Under the pieces are notes generated by a model. The model saw nothing but the letters and a program-made list of their open reading frames with translations, had not been told where the DNA came from and made no database searches. The position numbers and the translations under genes were made by a program. From Rhizophagus irregularis (lineage: Eukaryota; Glomeromycota; Glomeromycetes; Glomerales; Glomeraceae), in assembly GCF_026210795.1 (NCBI RefSeq), contig NC_089440.1, forward strand, positions 4,278,001 to 4,342,000: 64,000 nucleotides of DNA. Reading direction: 5' to 3'. Of this stretch, positions 36,341 to 48,229 are shown in pieces (the first letter of the stretch is position 1; every line of letters starts with the position of its first letter).

Positions 36341-37119
36341 TGTAAAAAAGGAAGGAATCGTTGACATTATGCACCCAATATGATTAGATGATCATTCAAC
36401 AAAATTTTGTATTACATTACATGATAAAAAAAACCGCATGCCCGCGTTATTTTTGAAATATTGTATTACGAGAATCTAAATATTTTATTTGTCCGGCACT
36501 CCGGCCTTATATTCCTAAATTATCATATTGTATTAAAGTAAGTTCATTTATCATTTGAGTAGGATTGAAAAGCAAGAGAATGTATTGGGAAGTATCGTTG
36601 ATTCAGCATCTACAGATTTTGACGAAATTATTGAAAGATCAACAAACTCGGGCGGAAATCATCATTTGAATCACATGCTGCAACAATTAAAATTTGCAAT
36701 CAAGAGCACCGGTCATCACATATTAGTGAAGAAAAAATGATTTAATAATAATATAAAATGTTTACTATAATTCTAGATTGTAGTTCATATAGTTAAAAAA
36801 TGTAAGTCTGATAAATCTGATAAAGATTTCCTGATTATAGAATTATGAGAGCTTTGGCAGTTAGTCATAAATATCGCAAATATAGCATTATTAGTAATTC
36901 TGAAATCTGTCTGAATGAACATGTGAACTCAATCAGATAAAAACTCTTTTTTCAATAATTCGCACGAATTTTCAAGCGTCATATAATTATATAAATTTGG
37001 TTTAAGTCAACATTTTTTATGTTCAAATTTTTACTGTGGCCAAAATAAGAGTTTGCAAATCGGTTACACAAACTAGTATCAATGTTAAATGTGAAATCCG
37101 CAGATATTATTTCTTTACA
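36341..37119. other. Intergenic region upstream of the hydrolase gene
   Basis: It holds one small open frame (36555-36740, described separately) and probably the promoter of the alpha/beta hydrolase gene. Nothing else was recognised. Confidence 0.4.
36555..36740 (+). CDS. Small hypothetical ORF, 61 codons
   Basis: The frame encodes a hydrophilic peptide with an acidic middle (STDFDEIIERS) and ends in a lysine run. Base composition is less AT-rich than its flanks, which hints at real or formerly coding sequence. It lies between the NYN-type pseudogene region and the hydrolase gene. No domain, signal peptide or splice-compatible partner exon was found, so it may be a remnant. Confidence 0.2.
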   Translation: MSRIEKQENVLGSIVDSASTDFDEIIERSTNSGGNHHLNHMLQQLKFAIKSTGHHILVKKK

Positions 37120-38244
37120 ATGTCGGGAAATTTCAGTTCTGATTCACTTATGAATTTTCTTAATACAACTTATAGCATATTAATTGAACCATTTTTGAAA
37201 TTGTTCAATGTATCTCAGAAAGACTTGACTTACGGAAGAGCCTTTCTTCCTTATTCTCCTACCGAACAAATCGTTCGTTCCTCACCTTATCTTTATTCAG
37301 AATATAGACTCCCTTTCTCTTTCAATGGCGCAAAAGACAGTTTTATTCATTATCAAATCTGGTATTTACCAACTGCTAAAGTGCAACGTAATGCAGACGT
37401 TTTATATGTTCATGGATTAAACGATTACGGGGGCCGTTTTTCTGAAAATTGTATTCCAATATTAGAGGCAGGTTTTCGTGTTATCGCACTGGATTTACCA
37501 GGTTTTGGTCGATCTAGTGGATTACATGCATATGTTACTGATTGGCAAGACTTTATAAAAGCAACCAAACTTGTCGTAGATCATGTCAATGAAAAAAATG
37601 CAGAAGAAAATTGTCAAAGAAAATTGATTTTATTTGGCGGGTCTCTTGGTGGATTGATTATTATAGATTATTCTATTAAACATCCAAATACATTTGACTT
37701 TTTATGTATACAGTGCCCATTAATTCATGTTGCTAATCAGAGTCGACCTAGTAAATTTGCTGAAATTGTTGCTAAATTAATCGGTAATTCTCCTTTAGGT
37801 CGTTTACCTTTAGTAGCTGCACATCGCGGAAAAAGTAGTTCTGATCCGAAAGTTATAGAGGTAATTATATGTTAAAATACTTTTTTTAATGTTTAACTTA
37901 TTGTTGATCCTAATATACTCTATTTGTAGAGATTTCTCTCGGACCCACAAACTTATCATGGAAATTTAAGAGTAGCTACAGGTTTGACATTATTGTACGC
38001 TACTGAATGGATACAAACAAAACTTGGAGAAGTTCGCAAACCTTTTTTTGTACAGCATGGTTTATGTGATCGCGTTACTTTATGTGATGGGACTAAAGAT
38101 TTATTTGCTCAAGCACAAACCCCGGAAGATCAAAAGACTATGTTGTTGTATGAGCAATGTGAACATGACATGTTTAGAGATCCATTGGCAGGGGAAAGAG
38201 TTTTGAACGATTTTATAAATCGGCTAATTCAAACAGCGAAATAA
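37120..38244 (+). CDS. Monoacylglycerol-lipase-like alpha/beta hydrolase
   Basis: Two exons, 37120-37860 and 37930-38244, give 351 residues. The fold is seen in order: VLYVHGLNDYGGRF (oxyanion HG motif), VIALDLPGFGRSSG, the nucleophile elbow GGSLGG with Ser175, PFFVQHGLCDRVT with Asp294 and EQCEHDMF with His326, completing the Ser-Asp-His triad. HGLNDYGGR and DLPGFGRS match the serine aminopeptidase S33/monoglyceride lipase family, which frees glycerol and fatty acid from monoacylglycerols at lipid droplets or membranes. The first 60 residues form an amphipathic or membrane-associated leader, longer than in yeast Yju3. ATG 37120 is the first in-frame ATG. The substrate is inferred; a related lysophospholipase or esterase role is possible. 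Confidence 0.88.
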
Positions 38245-38882
38245 AGATAATTATGATAATTATAGACACATTATTATTATTATTATTCCATTGATACCTG
38301 AGAATAACTAAATTAATTATTCAGGGAGGGAATAAGGGAATATCAGTGAGTATGGAGTTTCTATTAATATTGATAGGTTCTCAATGCAAATAATTATGGA
38401 TTGATAAAAAATTCCATTGGTATATTTGTTAGTAATAAAATTTTCCTTATATATTTAGAGGTATTACATTATAGCCAAAATTGGTAAGTCACACACAACC
38501 GTGACTTTTTATAAATCAATTCCATATATATATAATTAAAACGTGTTAAATAACCAAAAAAAAATTTTATAATAAAACTAACGAGTATACAATACAATTG
38601 GATTTTTTTTCTGTACAAAAAAGTTAAACATCAGGAAAAAACTTAATATATAAAATAAACATCAAATTAATATAAAATTACTTTTTTCAAAAAAATAAAT
38701 GATATAATTTCGCTGATTATTAAATACACTAAATACAACAAACACAAAAGTAATAAATTAAGTCTTATAAAAAAATCTATGCTATATAAAAACTAGTAAA
38801 TGATTAAATAATGTATAGTCCAAATTATAAATCGTATTAATTATGATAATGTCCCGCTTTCCCGAAAAAAAAAAATTTTTTT
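38245..38882. other. Tail-to-tail intergenic spacer
   Basis: A 638-bp AT-rich spacer between the convergent hydrolase and RhoGAP genes, with a (TTA) run at 38270-38285. I see no gene, RNA or repeat in it. Confidence 0.45.
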
Positions 38883-41800
38883 CTATATAAATCCAGGTCG
38901 TTCTCCATTATTTATGAACAGTGAGTTAGAATGTTCGATAATATATTCAACTGCCGCATTCTTGAAATTCATATCAAAAATTTCGGAATTTGGATCAGGA
39001 CCTTGAAGTAATGTAGGTCCAAATACGAGAGAGAGATTTTTGGCAGTCATAAGATTTTTTGCTTCAAATTGTTTTACCCTAAAAAAATAATATTGTTTAA
39101 ATATAGTTGAACAAGAATAAATTAACATGGAATAAAGTGTAAAAACTCTCACCGATATAAATGTTCAATTATATATTTTGCGGTGGCATAGTTGACCTTC
39201 GGTAGTTGTAATAATAATTCTCGAAATTTTTCAATTTTTTCTTCACCATTAGGCATGGCTATAAAAACGTTTAAAGTTAAATTATTCTAATTGAAAATTA
39301 ATATAATATAAAATTTAGTTATGTAGACTTACGAACTAATTCCAAGAAATTTGGGTATAACTCATAGGTAAACAAGGGATTTGGTAGATCTCGTAAATAT
39401 TGTTTGAAAACACTGGTTACCGCGCTTATGTCATTAAATTGGTCTGGATCATCCAAATCAATTTCTTCACCCTTCTCAAAAGCTGATATAATAGCACGCA
39501 TTTGTAAGGCGCCACCGTTTTTTCGATAAATGCCTTCAAGGTCCATTCCTGTTTTTTTTTTTTAAAAAAAAACAGCTATATTCTAAATAAGGGCATAAAT
39601 AAATAAAATATAATTATTTGATGTATACCTCTAATTTCGACAGCTTTAACACACTTTTGTACAACATTTGGTATATCATTTCCATCCAATTCTGACTGTT
39701 TAGTTAAGTCATTACCAAATATAAAAGTGCCATTAACATCACTATCTGGATCATTTTCCAAATGGATCGCTCTGGAAGTAATAGTACAATTTGATGTAAC
39801 ATGATATGAACATTTTACATGAACAGCAAATGAGCATCCTGTCAAAAAAAAAAATTTTATTAGTAAAAATGTAAAGAAATAATAAATTATTTTAAAAAAA
39901 ATTTCCCCAATATACCTGAACACTTTAATTCTGCAACACCCCACATTTTTTCATGACAATAATCACATTTTACAGGACTCGCTAAATTAAATTGTTGCCA
40001 ATTATGAGGACGATTCATTGTATAATCTAGCATTTGGCTCATCATTCTCCTCTTTGCCTCATCTCGAGTTTCATTTGATACCGCGGGCAAGCTAATATTA
40101 GACGATGAAGTTCCCATCATATATGGTTTAACATCGTTAACTACTACATTTGCATTTGCCAATAGTTTATTTAAAACTTTGCCGCCGTTTTTCCACTTAA
40201 ACTTTTTGGGTGTAACACCGCGAACTTTCTGTAAAGAATCAATTGATGCACCCTCTGGAGCATCAGTTTCAAAATTATATACTGAAGGCGATTTACCATG
40301 TCCAGAAATTTTGCTATGAGTAGAAACAGAATCTGTATGATGATGACCATGTGGTAATTTACTACTTTTGAAGAAGTTGAATGCATTATGATTTTTTCCT
40401 TTGTTATGTAATTCAATTTGTTTTAATAAGTCATTGTTCATTTCGGCTAATTCTAGGTTCTTTTCATTTAGTTTTTGTGCTTCTTCGATAAACTGGTCTC
40501 GTTTATATCGAAGATTTTCGGTCTCATCCTTTAATAAATCTCGCTCAGTTTGCAAAGATCTAATCTCCGATAAATAATTCTGTTTGACTTCGTCAAGATG
40601 AGTTGAAATATGTCTGGCAAGAGAAGTTGGAAGATCACTTGTACTATTAGAATTAATTGAAAAAGTCCTGTTATAAAATTTATAAAAGAATTTAACACGT
40701 TAATATTCAACAATCATTAAAAAAACTTTTTTATATTTATTTCATATTTACCCGGCAAGACCAGCTTGCTTTTCTTTAGCTAATCCTTCGATTTCCTTAA
40801 TATTTAATTCTTTTTGTACGTTCATTACGCTTAAACTATGTTGCATTTCTTGCAATTGTTGTTTTGTAAATCGAGAATCTTTAATCAGTTGTTCCATTTC
40901 AGCTTTTTCTTTCTTTAATTCTTCTATCTGCTGAGTCTGTTTATCAAGTTGTGCACGAATTTGCTCTTCGGTCTTTTTCCTTAGTGTTATTTCATTATTA
41001 AATTCTAGAGTGAATTCTTCATATGCTCTCTTACTTTCTCTCTATATAATTTATGGAATATTGTTAATAAATATTATACACAATAAATTTAAATATTCAT
41101 AAATACCTTTATTTTGCGGACGTTGCTTTCAGCTTCTGTCAATTTCTTTTTTGTATCAGCATAAGCTTTTTGTAATTCTTCCAATGGTACATCTTCCGGT
41201 TCAGTTATGATTATTTCATTTTCTCGGCTGGATAATGAAGTTATTGAAGATCCACTGTTCTTTCTGTTCGGTGACATAGGAGAACTGCCGGATGAAAACC
41301 CTTCAAAATCCATCGAATCAACACCATTTAATATTTTGATATTCTTATCTTTCGAAAAATCTCCACGCCTATTTTTGCGTTTTTCGTCATTTTTTCCACT
41401 TGCAACTAGCCTACTCAAGTCATCATCTCCACTTGAGAACGACAATGGCGGTAGTACTGGTGGGCCAATTTCCAAGCCATTAAAATGACCGCTTTTGCGA
41501 GGTACTGGAGGTGCTTTGTTACTAAGACTAGGTCGAAATCTTGGACTAGTGGGAGAACTAGAACGCGAAGTGGCTGGAGAATCCGGTGTATTTGAATAGT
41601 ATTCACTGTGTGATGGTGGACTTAATTGAACATTTGTAGTATTTTCATCAATATGAGGTAAATGCGGGTGACTTTGTTGAATATTCGATGATTTTGCTTT
41701 TCGGCTGGAAGAGGGAGATCCGGCTTTTCGGCTTGAATTGTCCGTATCACCGTGATCACTCTTCCTTGATAAGATATCGGTAATATCACTTCGCTGACTA

Positions 41801-43380
41801 GAAATTGAAAATGTGCGCCCCATACCACCTTCATAAGGTTCACTTCGAAAGCTTGTAATAGAAGCATTTCTAGTATGAGACCCGGTTGTTTTCCCACGAT
41901 TTTCAGTTTGTCGAATTTTTGGAGGGTTATCTAACGATTCATTTTTTTTAGAAAAAAAACCAGTTTTCTTTGAAGTTTCGGAAGAATCTCCACGATTTTT
42001 ATGTTTATCATCAATCTTAGTATGTCCGTTAGGTTTCCCTGTAATTTGTTCAAGTGCCTTCGAAGCATTTGAAGAAACCTTTTGTTTGAAGGCATCACTA
42101 AGTGAACTGGCATCAAATAAACGTGAATGACGACGACCTACGTGGTTTGATGGAGGTAGAGTATGTGCTTTTGGTATTTCTATAGTATCCGAAGATGTTT
42201 TTGGTGATATTGATGGTGAAATATTATTTTGTTCGAAAGATCTTTTATGACGCATGGAACGATCAGGTGGTTCCAACCTGCTAGATTGCTATAATAATTA
42301 ATTAAATAAATGTGAATTACAATAGGTTTTAATGTGATTACATGTAGTTTTTAACGAATTAAATACCTCTGATTCGGCTTCAATCGGTAATGATGGTAAA
42401 GACTTTTCCAATACTGATGGTGGATTTGAGATTTCTCTCTCCTTTGCTTTCTTTGTTTTGTTGATTCTTTCGTTATGACAAGACATGCAGTATATTCCCT
42501 TAAAGTATTGATTTTCAATTATTAAATATAATTAGAGAGATAAATATATATTTGTAATTTGTAAACCACCATTGTAATTATTCCAAAATTAATTTTTTTT
42601 CCAATATATGAAATATGACTTTAATAATCAACACCACGTGATTTCATTATCATCATCATTATTTCCACAGAAATAAATTACCATAACAACTACTGAGAAA
42701 ATGGCGGAAAATATTCTTTTTATATACTTGTTAATTGTGATGCTGACATTTCATACAATAACGGTCAGGTATTATCATATAAACATACCTGATTTGTTTT
42801 AGCAAATATTAAGTCTTCTATTTGTTTATGACATTGTCGACAACGAAAGCAGTCGACGTGAAACGATTCGTCTCCTAATTAAACACATCAAGGATCAATA
42901 TGCAGATTAGCTCCATTTTAATTAATATTTGCACCAATTTTAAATTAAATAATTTTGTCTAATTTTGTTTATAATTTACATCTCTTATTGAATTGAATTT
43001 GTCCACAAATATACTAGTTTAGTTTCTAACCTGTCATAATAGCTTCGTTTAATATAGGTTTCTTACAAACATGACAATTATATGAACAGTTTTCGCATAT
43101 TGGATTCCCGTCAGATAATAATAAAAGGTTAGAATCATGCTCGACCAAATTATGACACTTAGCACACAGAAAGCTTAAATATGCAGCAAACAAGAAATAA
43201 ATTAGGAACGTATATTTTCATTTAATATAAAAAACCGATTCGAGTAACATACCATTGAACATGCCATATACCTTCTCCGAAGGCAACAACGTTTCCTTCT
43301 TCAATGAGACGATTACAGCCCATACAATATGGGTCAATAGTGTCATCATTGTCATAATTTAAGCTAATGTTATCGACCAT
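38883..43380 (-). CDS. LIM-LIM-coiled coil-C1-RhoGAP protein (Rga/Lrg family)
   Basis: Eleven exons (43380-43253, 43173-43031, 42874-42789, 42498-42367, 42288-41107, 41041-40752, 40667-39916, 39838-39629, 39548-39333, 39258-39153, 39078-38883) give 1,146 residues. Two complete LIM domains occupy about 19-130: CMGC...HVQCFLCAKC...CENC, then CHVC...HVDCFRCRQC...CMSC. A 390-residue Ser/Pro-rich linker follows, then coiled coils at about 540-740. A C1 zinc finger lies at about 877-922 (HNWQQF...CDYCHEKMWG...CSFAVHVKC). The RhoGAP domain, about 965-1140, has the arginine finger in EGIYRKNGG and the helix MTAKNLSLVFGPTLL. It should stimulate GTP hydrolysis by Rho/Cdc42-type GTPases at sites of polarised growth. 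Fungal Rga and Lrg proteins share the LIM-LIM-RhoGAP order; the C1 domain adds lipid or partner binding. Confidence 0.92.
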
Positions 43381-45694
43381 AACGTAATGTTTTGTGTTGG
43401 AAATGAACTAGTATTCAATAATAAGGAAAAAGGTAGTCAAGAAGTATATACAAAAAGAAAGTAAATCAAAAAAAAACGTAATTTAAACTTTATAAGCGTA
43501 ATAAAAAATAAGAGAAGATAATGTTCTAAAATATGTATTACTATAAAAACCGTGAGCGGAGCGATCAATTTATGCACACTGGAATTTCAAACAATCGTAC
43601 AAAAGTAGAACAAATCATCAACTTATTATTACATTTTGTTAATATATCAGTTTGAGTAGCATTGTTTCCAAGATCATAAACTGCCACGTGAAACTTTGTG
43701 CTAAAATACCACCTATAAAATTTGCTTGTCAAACATAACCTTAAAAAAGAATTATTCAAATTTAGTAAAAAAGTGTAACAATGTGCTTATTAAAAAAAAA
43801 AATTTCAATTAAGCTTAATTATAAATTTCTAAAATTATATTACTAAAAATGTTACAGTTTTTTATATTATAATTATTTATTTATAATAATAATTTTTAAT
43901 AATTTTTATAAATAATAATAATTTTTATAATTTTATATAATAATAATAATTTGTAATATTTATATATAAGAAATAAATTTCTAAGAAAATTGCAATAAAA
44001 CAGAAAAGTTTATATTTTTTTTTTCAAATGATAATAATTAATTGATAATATTTTTTAATCATTTTATTTTATAATTAATTATTATTCTAATTAATAAATG
44101 ATAATATATTTTAATTACTCTTTATTTAATATTTTTATTGCATTTTCTATATTCAAAATATTTTCATTTATTTTAAGTGATAAAAAAAAGAAAAATAAAC
44201 TATAAAATAATTTCAAAGATTTTTTTTAATTATTTTTTATTTTATAAAAAATATATACAGGTTTATTTAATATATAAAATTTTTCTTATAAAATATTAAA
44301 CTAAAATATAAAAACTTGCTTTTAGATGTTAATTAATTAAATATTAATTAAACTATAATTTTTTAATAAATACATATATATTAATTTTAAATAAAAGATG
44401 AAGAGAACTCTTCATAACCATTTTTTTTAGAAAATTATTTTTATATTTTTTATTTATTTTTTAAAAATTTTCTTTTATTATACACTTAAATCTCTTAATA
44501 AACATACTCTAAATATTTTTACTTTACTATTAATCTTTTCTTTAATCTTTTTATATCTCTTTTCATATTATTTAAACTAAAATTTGTAACTTATTATTAG
44601 TAACATTAACTGTAAAACACAAAGTAGAAAGTCATAAAGTAAGAATAAGAAAATATTTTTAAATGAGCAGAAGTGCTCTAATTATCTCTATTAAATAACT
44701 TAATGACTTTAATGATATAGAAAGAAAAACTCTAAATAAATTATAAAATGTTTCTAAAATATATCAAAAACAATCACCTTTATTCTAACGGATTGATATA
44801 TTATATTTTTATAACTAATACATAAAACAAATATGATACAGTTTTAATATATTTATAAGTAGTATATGGGTATTATCTTTTCAAGTTCTTAAATAATATC
44901 AACTGGCTTTTTTTTCATTTGATACATAGAATAATATTATTTTTCAAATATATATCTATTTTCTAAATAAAAACAAATTATCTTACTAAAAAAATTACCT
45001 ACTAATAAATACTTCTAAATATATTATTAAATGCCTTTCTCAATACTTTTCAGGCTTTTCCATCTTTCTTATAACAATTAACTAATTTGAAAAAATCCTT
45101 TCAGTTTTAAAATTTATTAAAATTAATAAAATTAAACCTGGATTAATATTAGTATTTATCTTTAAATTATAAATAAATGAACATCTGAACTTCATTTTTT
45201 TTAATTTCTATACTTTTTAAATAAAGAAGACTAATAAATTCTTCAATCAAAACAAGAGTTATGCCATTTTTTTGAATTTTTCTTATTTTTTATTATAGAA
45301 TTTTTTGGAAATAGATTTTTTCTTCTATTAATTTTCTTTTATTTCTTTATTTTTATTTTATATTTTAAAGTATTTTAGGTTCTATATACTGTATAAAATT
45401 TCTATATAAATTTACTGGCAAATTTAATTTTAAATATGAAAATTATTTAATTTATATAGATTTACTTTTCTTTTTAATTTTATTGGAAAATTACAATAGC
45501 TACAATATAATAGATTTTATAGCATTTAATGGACTAAGAATTATACTTCTCTACTAATTATTTTGGTGAACAGACCAATTTACTATTATTATGAATTAAT
45601 TATTATATTTATCAAAATAAATTTAATTAGTATTTTGTCATTTTGACAAAAAATATACTAAAAATACTTCATTTTATATGAAAATACCTATTTA
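43381..45694. other. Extremely AT-rich gene-free region
   Basis: The first part is probably the promoter of the RhoGAP gene. From about 43800 to 45690 nearly all sequence is A/T text with short TAATAATAAT runs. No open frame of substance, no RNA and no clear repeat unit was found up to the left end of the pogo-like element. Confidence 0.5.
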
Positions 45695-46945
45695 CAGTCA
45701 AACCTTAATGTATCAATACCCTATATATTGATAATTTCCTATATCAATAAATTTTCACTGTCCTATTTCATATTTAATAAAAAAACCTCACTGTACCGAT
45801 ATCATATATAGATTCATAATGTAACATGTACTGATATTCATCCTTTATTCCTGTATCATTGTGTATAATAAAATGTAACGATAATCAGATTATACCACAT
45901 GTTACATTGAGATTATCGGCTATTTTACATAATGTAAATGCCCAAATTTCTACATATGACAAATGTTTTGTTCTCAAAAAATATTTTTAATAAAAAAACT
46001 ATTTAATAGTTTATATTTTACACAAAACATGTATTATGTCTCAACAAGGAAAAAGAAAATTCTTCTCAACCAAACAAAAGAGTTATTTTAACACATGCGC
46101 AAAAGTATCAACTCTGTTTAGATTCTCAAAAAACACCATGACTTACCCAAACAGAACTTGCCAACTTATATAATATCAAACAAAATACTGTTTCTGATAT
46201 TTTTTTAAAAAAAATAAGTGGCTTTTTATTAATCCAGATTTAGAAGAATCAAATAAACAAAGAGAAAAGCAGGTTCATTTTCCCCAAGTTGAAGAGGCCC
46301 TTTCATTATAGATTACAAACGCACTTTTTGCAAATCTTGTAATTAATAGTAATATCTTGCACGAAAAAGCTAAATTCTTTGCACAGCAATTTGAAATTAC
46401 TAGGTTTTCAGTTTCTAATGAGTGGATGGATAAATTTAAAAAATGGTATAATTTAAAAGAGCATGTTAAGTAAGGTGAAGCAAATAGTGCACCTCTGGAA
46501 ACATTAGACGAAGAGAGGAATAAATTATGTGAAATTCTTAAAAATTATAATTTAAACGATGTTTTTAATTGTGATGAAATGGATAAACTGAATATATTTT
46601 AAATAATTTTGAGCATATAATAATTTTTTTTCATTTATAGAGTTGTATTGGGATCTTGAACCTTCAAAAACGTTAGCGCAAGATCCTCTTGCTAGGAAGA
46701 AAAAATCTAAAAAACGAGTTACACTATTCTTCATATGCAATGCAACTGGTACAGAAAAAATAAATCACTTTTTATCCAAAATCCTCAAGCATTACATAAA
46801 AAAAAGAAGATTTACTGGTAGAATATTATTAGAACTCAACTTCCTGGATGCAAGTGTCTGTATGGAATGATTACCTCACAAAATTGGATAAATGAATGCG
46901 ATTACAAAATCGCAAAATTCTATTACTTGTTGATAATGCTCCCGT

Positions 46946-48229
46946 TAGGGATGGGGGTTAATTAACCACGGTTAATTAACCATGGTTAATTAACCGTTAA
47001 TTTTGTTAGTTATGATTGATTTAAAATGGTTAATTAACCGTTATTTATAATTAGCCAATCAAAATGCAGAATTTAAATCATGTGATTAAATGATAATCCA
47101 TTATTTTGTTACACAATTAAATATTAATTAATATAAATATTGATTAAATCTATGATCTACATATTGCATGATCTTTTTTTTAAGATAAATTTTTTTAAAA
47201 AAACACTTTTTTTTTGCAAATTTATTGTTCATTATCATGGTAAAAAAAAAGGGAACTGTTTGGAAACATTGGACAATAATTACTGAAGCAGAAAGTAATG
47301 AAGAAAGTAGTAGGTCTAAGAAAAAAACACATCCTTCTGTACGTTGTAATTATTGTTCTAAAGTTTTTGAACAAGGTACAGCTAAAAGAATGCAAGTTCA
47401 TCTTAATGATAGCTTGTCCTGGAGCTCCAGAAAGTGCAAAAACAAAGAAACAACAAATTCCTGAACTATTAGAAACTTCTGATGCTACTACTTCTACTTT
47501 TATTCCTACAGTAAAAACATCAAAAAAGCATTTAAAAAATACAACAATTGAGAATTTTGTTGATCGTATGAGTGAAGAAGAACAAGATACTCTTGAAATT
47601 TTACTAGCTCAAGCATTATTTGCTGCTGGAGTTCCTTTTTCTTTTCTTGAAAATAATTATGTTATTCAGTTTTTTCAACAATTACGTCCAGCATTCAAAT
47701 TACCTAATCGAAGAAAACTTGCTGATGAATTACTTGATGATGTTTTTGATGAAGTTAAAGCTGAATGTAATGAACAAATTTTACAAGCTAAATCTCTTAC
47801 AATGGTTTCAGATGGTTGGTCTAATATTAATCGAGAATCAGTTCAAAATTTTGTTATTTGTACTCCAAAACCATTATTCTTTCGATGCTATTTATTCTGA
47901 GAATCTCATACAGCTAAATGGGTAGTAATTTTAATGAAAATGAAGAAGATAGTAATAATAGTTCTGATAATGAAAATAAAGAAGATGATAATAATAATAG
48001 TTCTGATAATGATAGTATATTTGGATTTGAAGCAAATGTTATTAATTTAGATGATGAAGAATAAATAAAATATATTAAAATTTTATAATATTTAATAAAT
48101 TATAAATTTATTTTAACTTCCTTAAAATTATATATACAGGTTATTTATGGGTTAATTAACCGTTAACTAACCGTTAATTAACCGGTTAATTAACCAAATT
48201 CATAACTAACGGTTATTTTACCAACCCTA
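46946..48229 (+). mobile_element. Internally deleted hAT element nested in the pogo-like element
   Basis: A perfect 8-bp duplication, GCTCCCGT, flanks it at 46938-46945 and 48230-48237. The termini are inverted: TAGGGATGGGGG on the left and TAGGGTTGGTAA on the complement of the right, a classic hAT end. Both subterminal regions are packed with GGTTAATTAACC-type palindromes (at least four on the left up to about 47040, five on the right from about 48140), probably transposase-binding sites. Inside is a truncated BED/hAT transposase gene. At 1,284 bp it is too short to be autonomous. Confidence 0.93.
47237..48064 (+). pseudogene. Truncated BED-finger hAT transposase
   Basis: ATG 47237 opens a BED zinc finger: WKHWTII, then VRCNYCSKVFEQGTAKRMQVHL, with the CxxC pair and downstream His. 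After HLND a one-base shift (near 47411) moves the frame, which continues with ENFVDRMSEEEQDTLEILLAQ, AGVPFSFLENNYVIQFFQQL and AKSLTMVSDGWSNINRESVQ, the start of the RNase H-like core (SDGW carries the first catalytic Asp). A further shift occurs near 47882, after which only an acidic Asn/Asp/Ser-rich tail remains to TAA 48062-48064. The bulk of the catalytic core and the hATC dimerisation region is deleted. It is a dead copy, possibly mobilised by full-length relatives. Confidence 0.85.

Noticed and set aside
47620-47925. Second open frame overlapping the hAT transposase remnant
   Set aside because: It is an alternative frame of the same transposase; only its last codons show where the real frame shifts.
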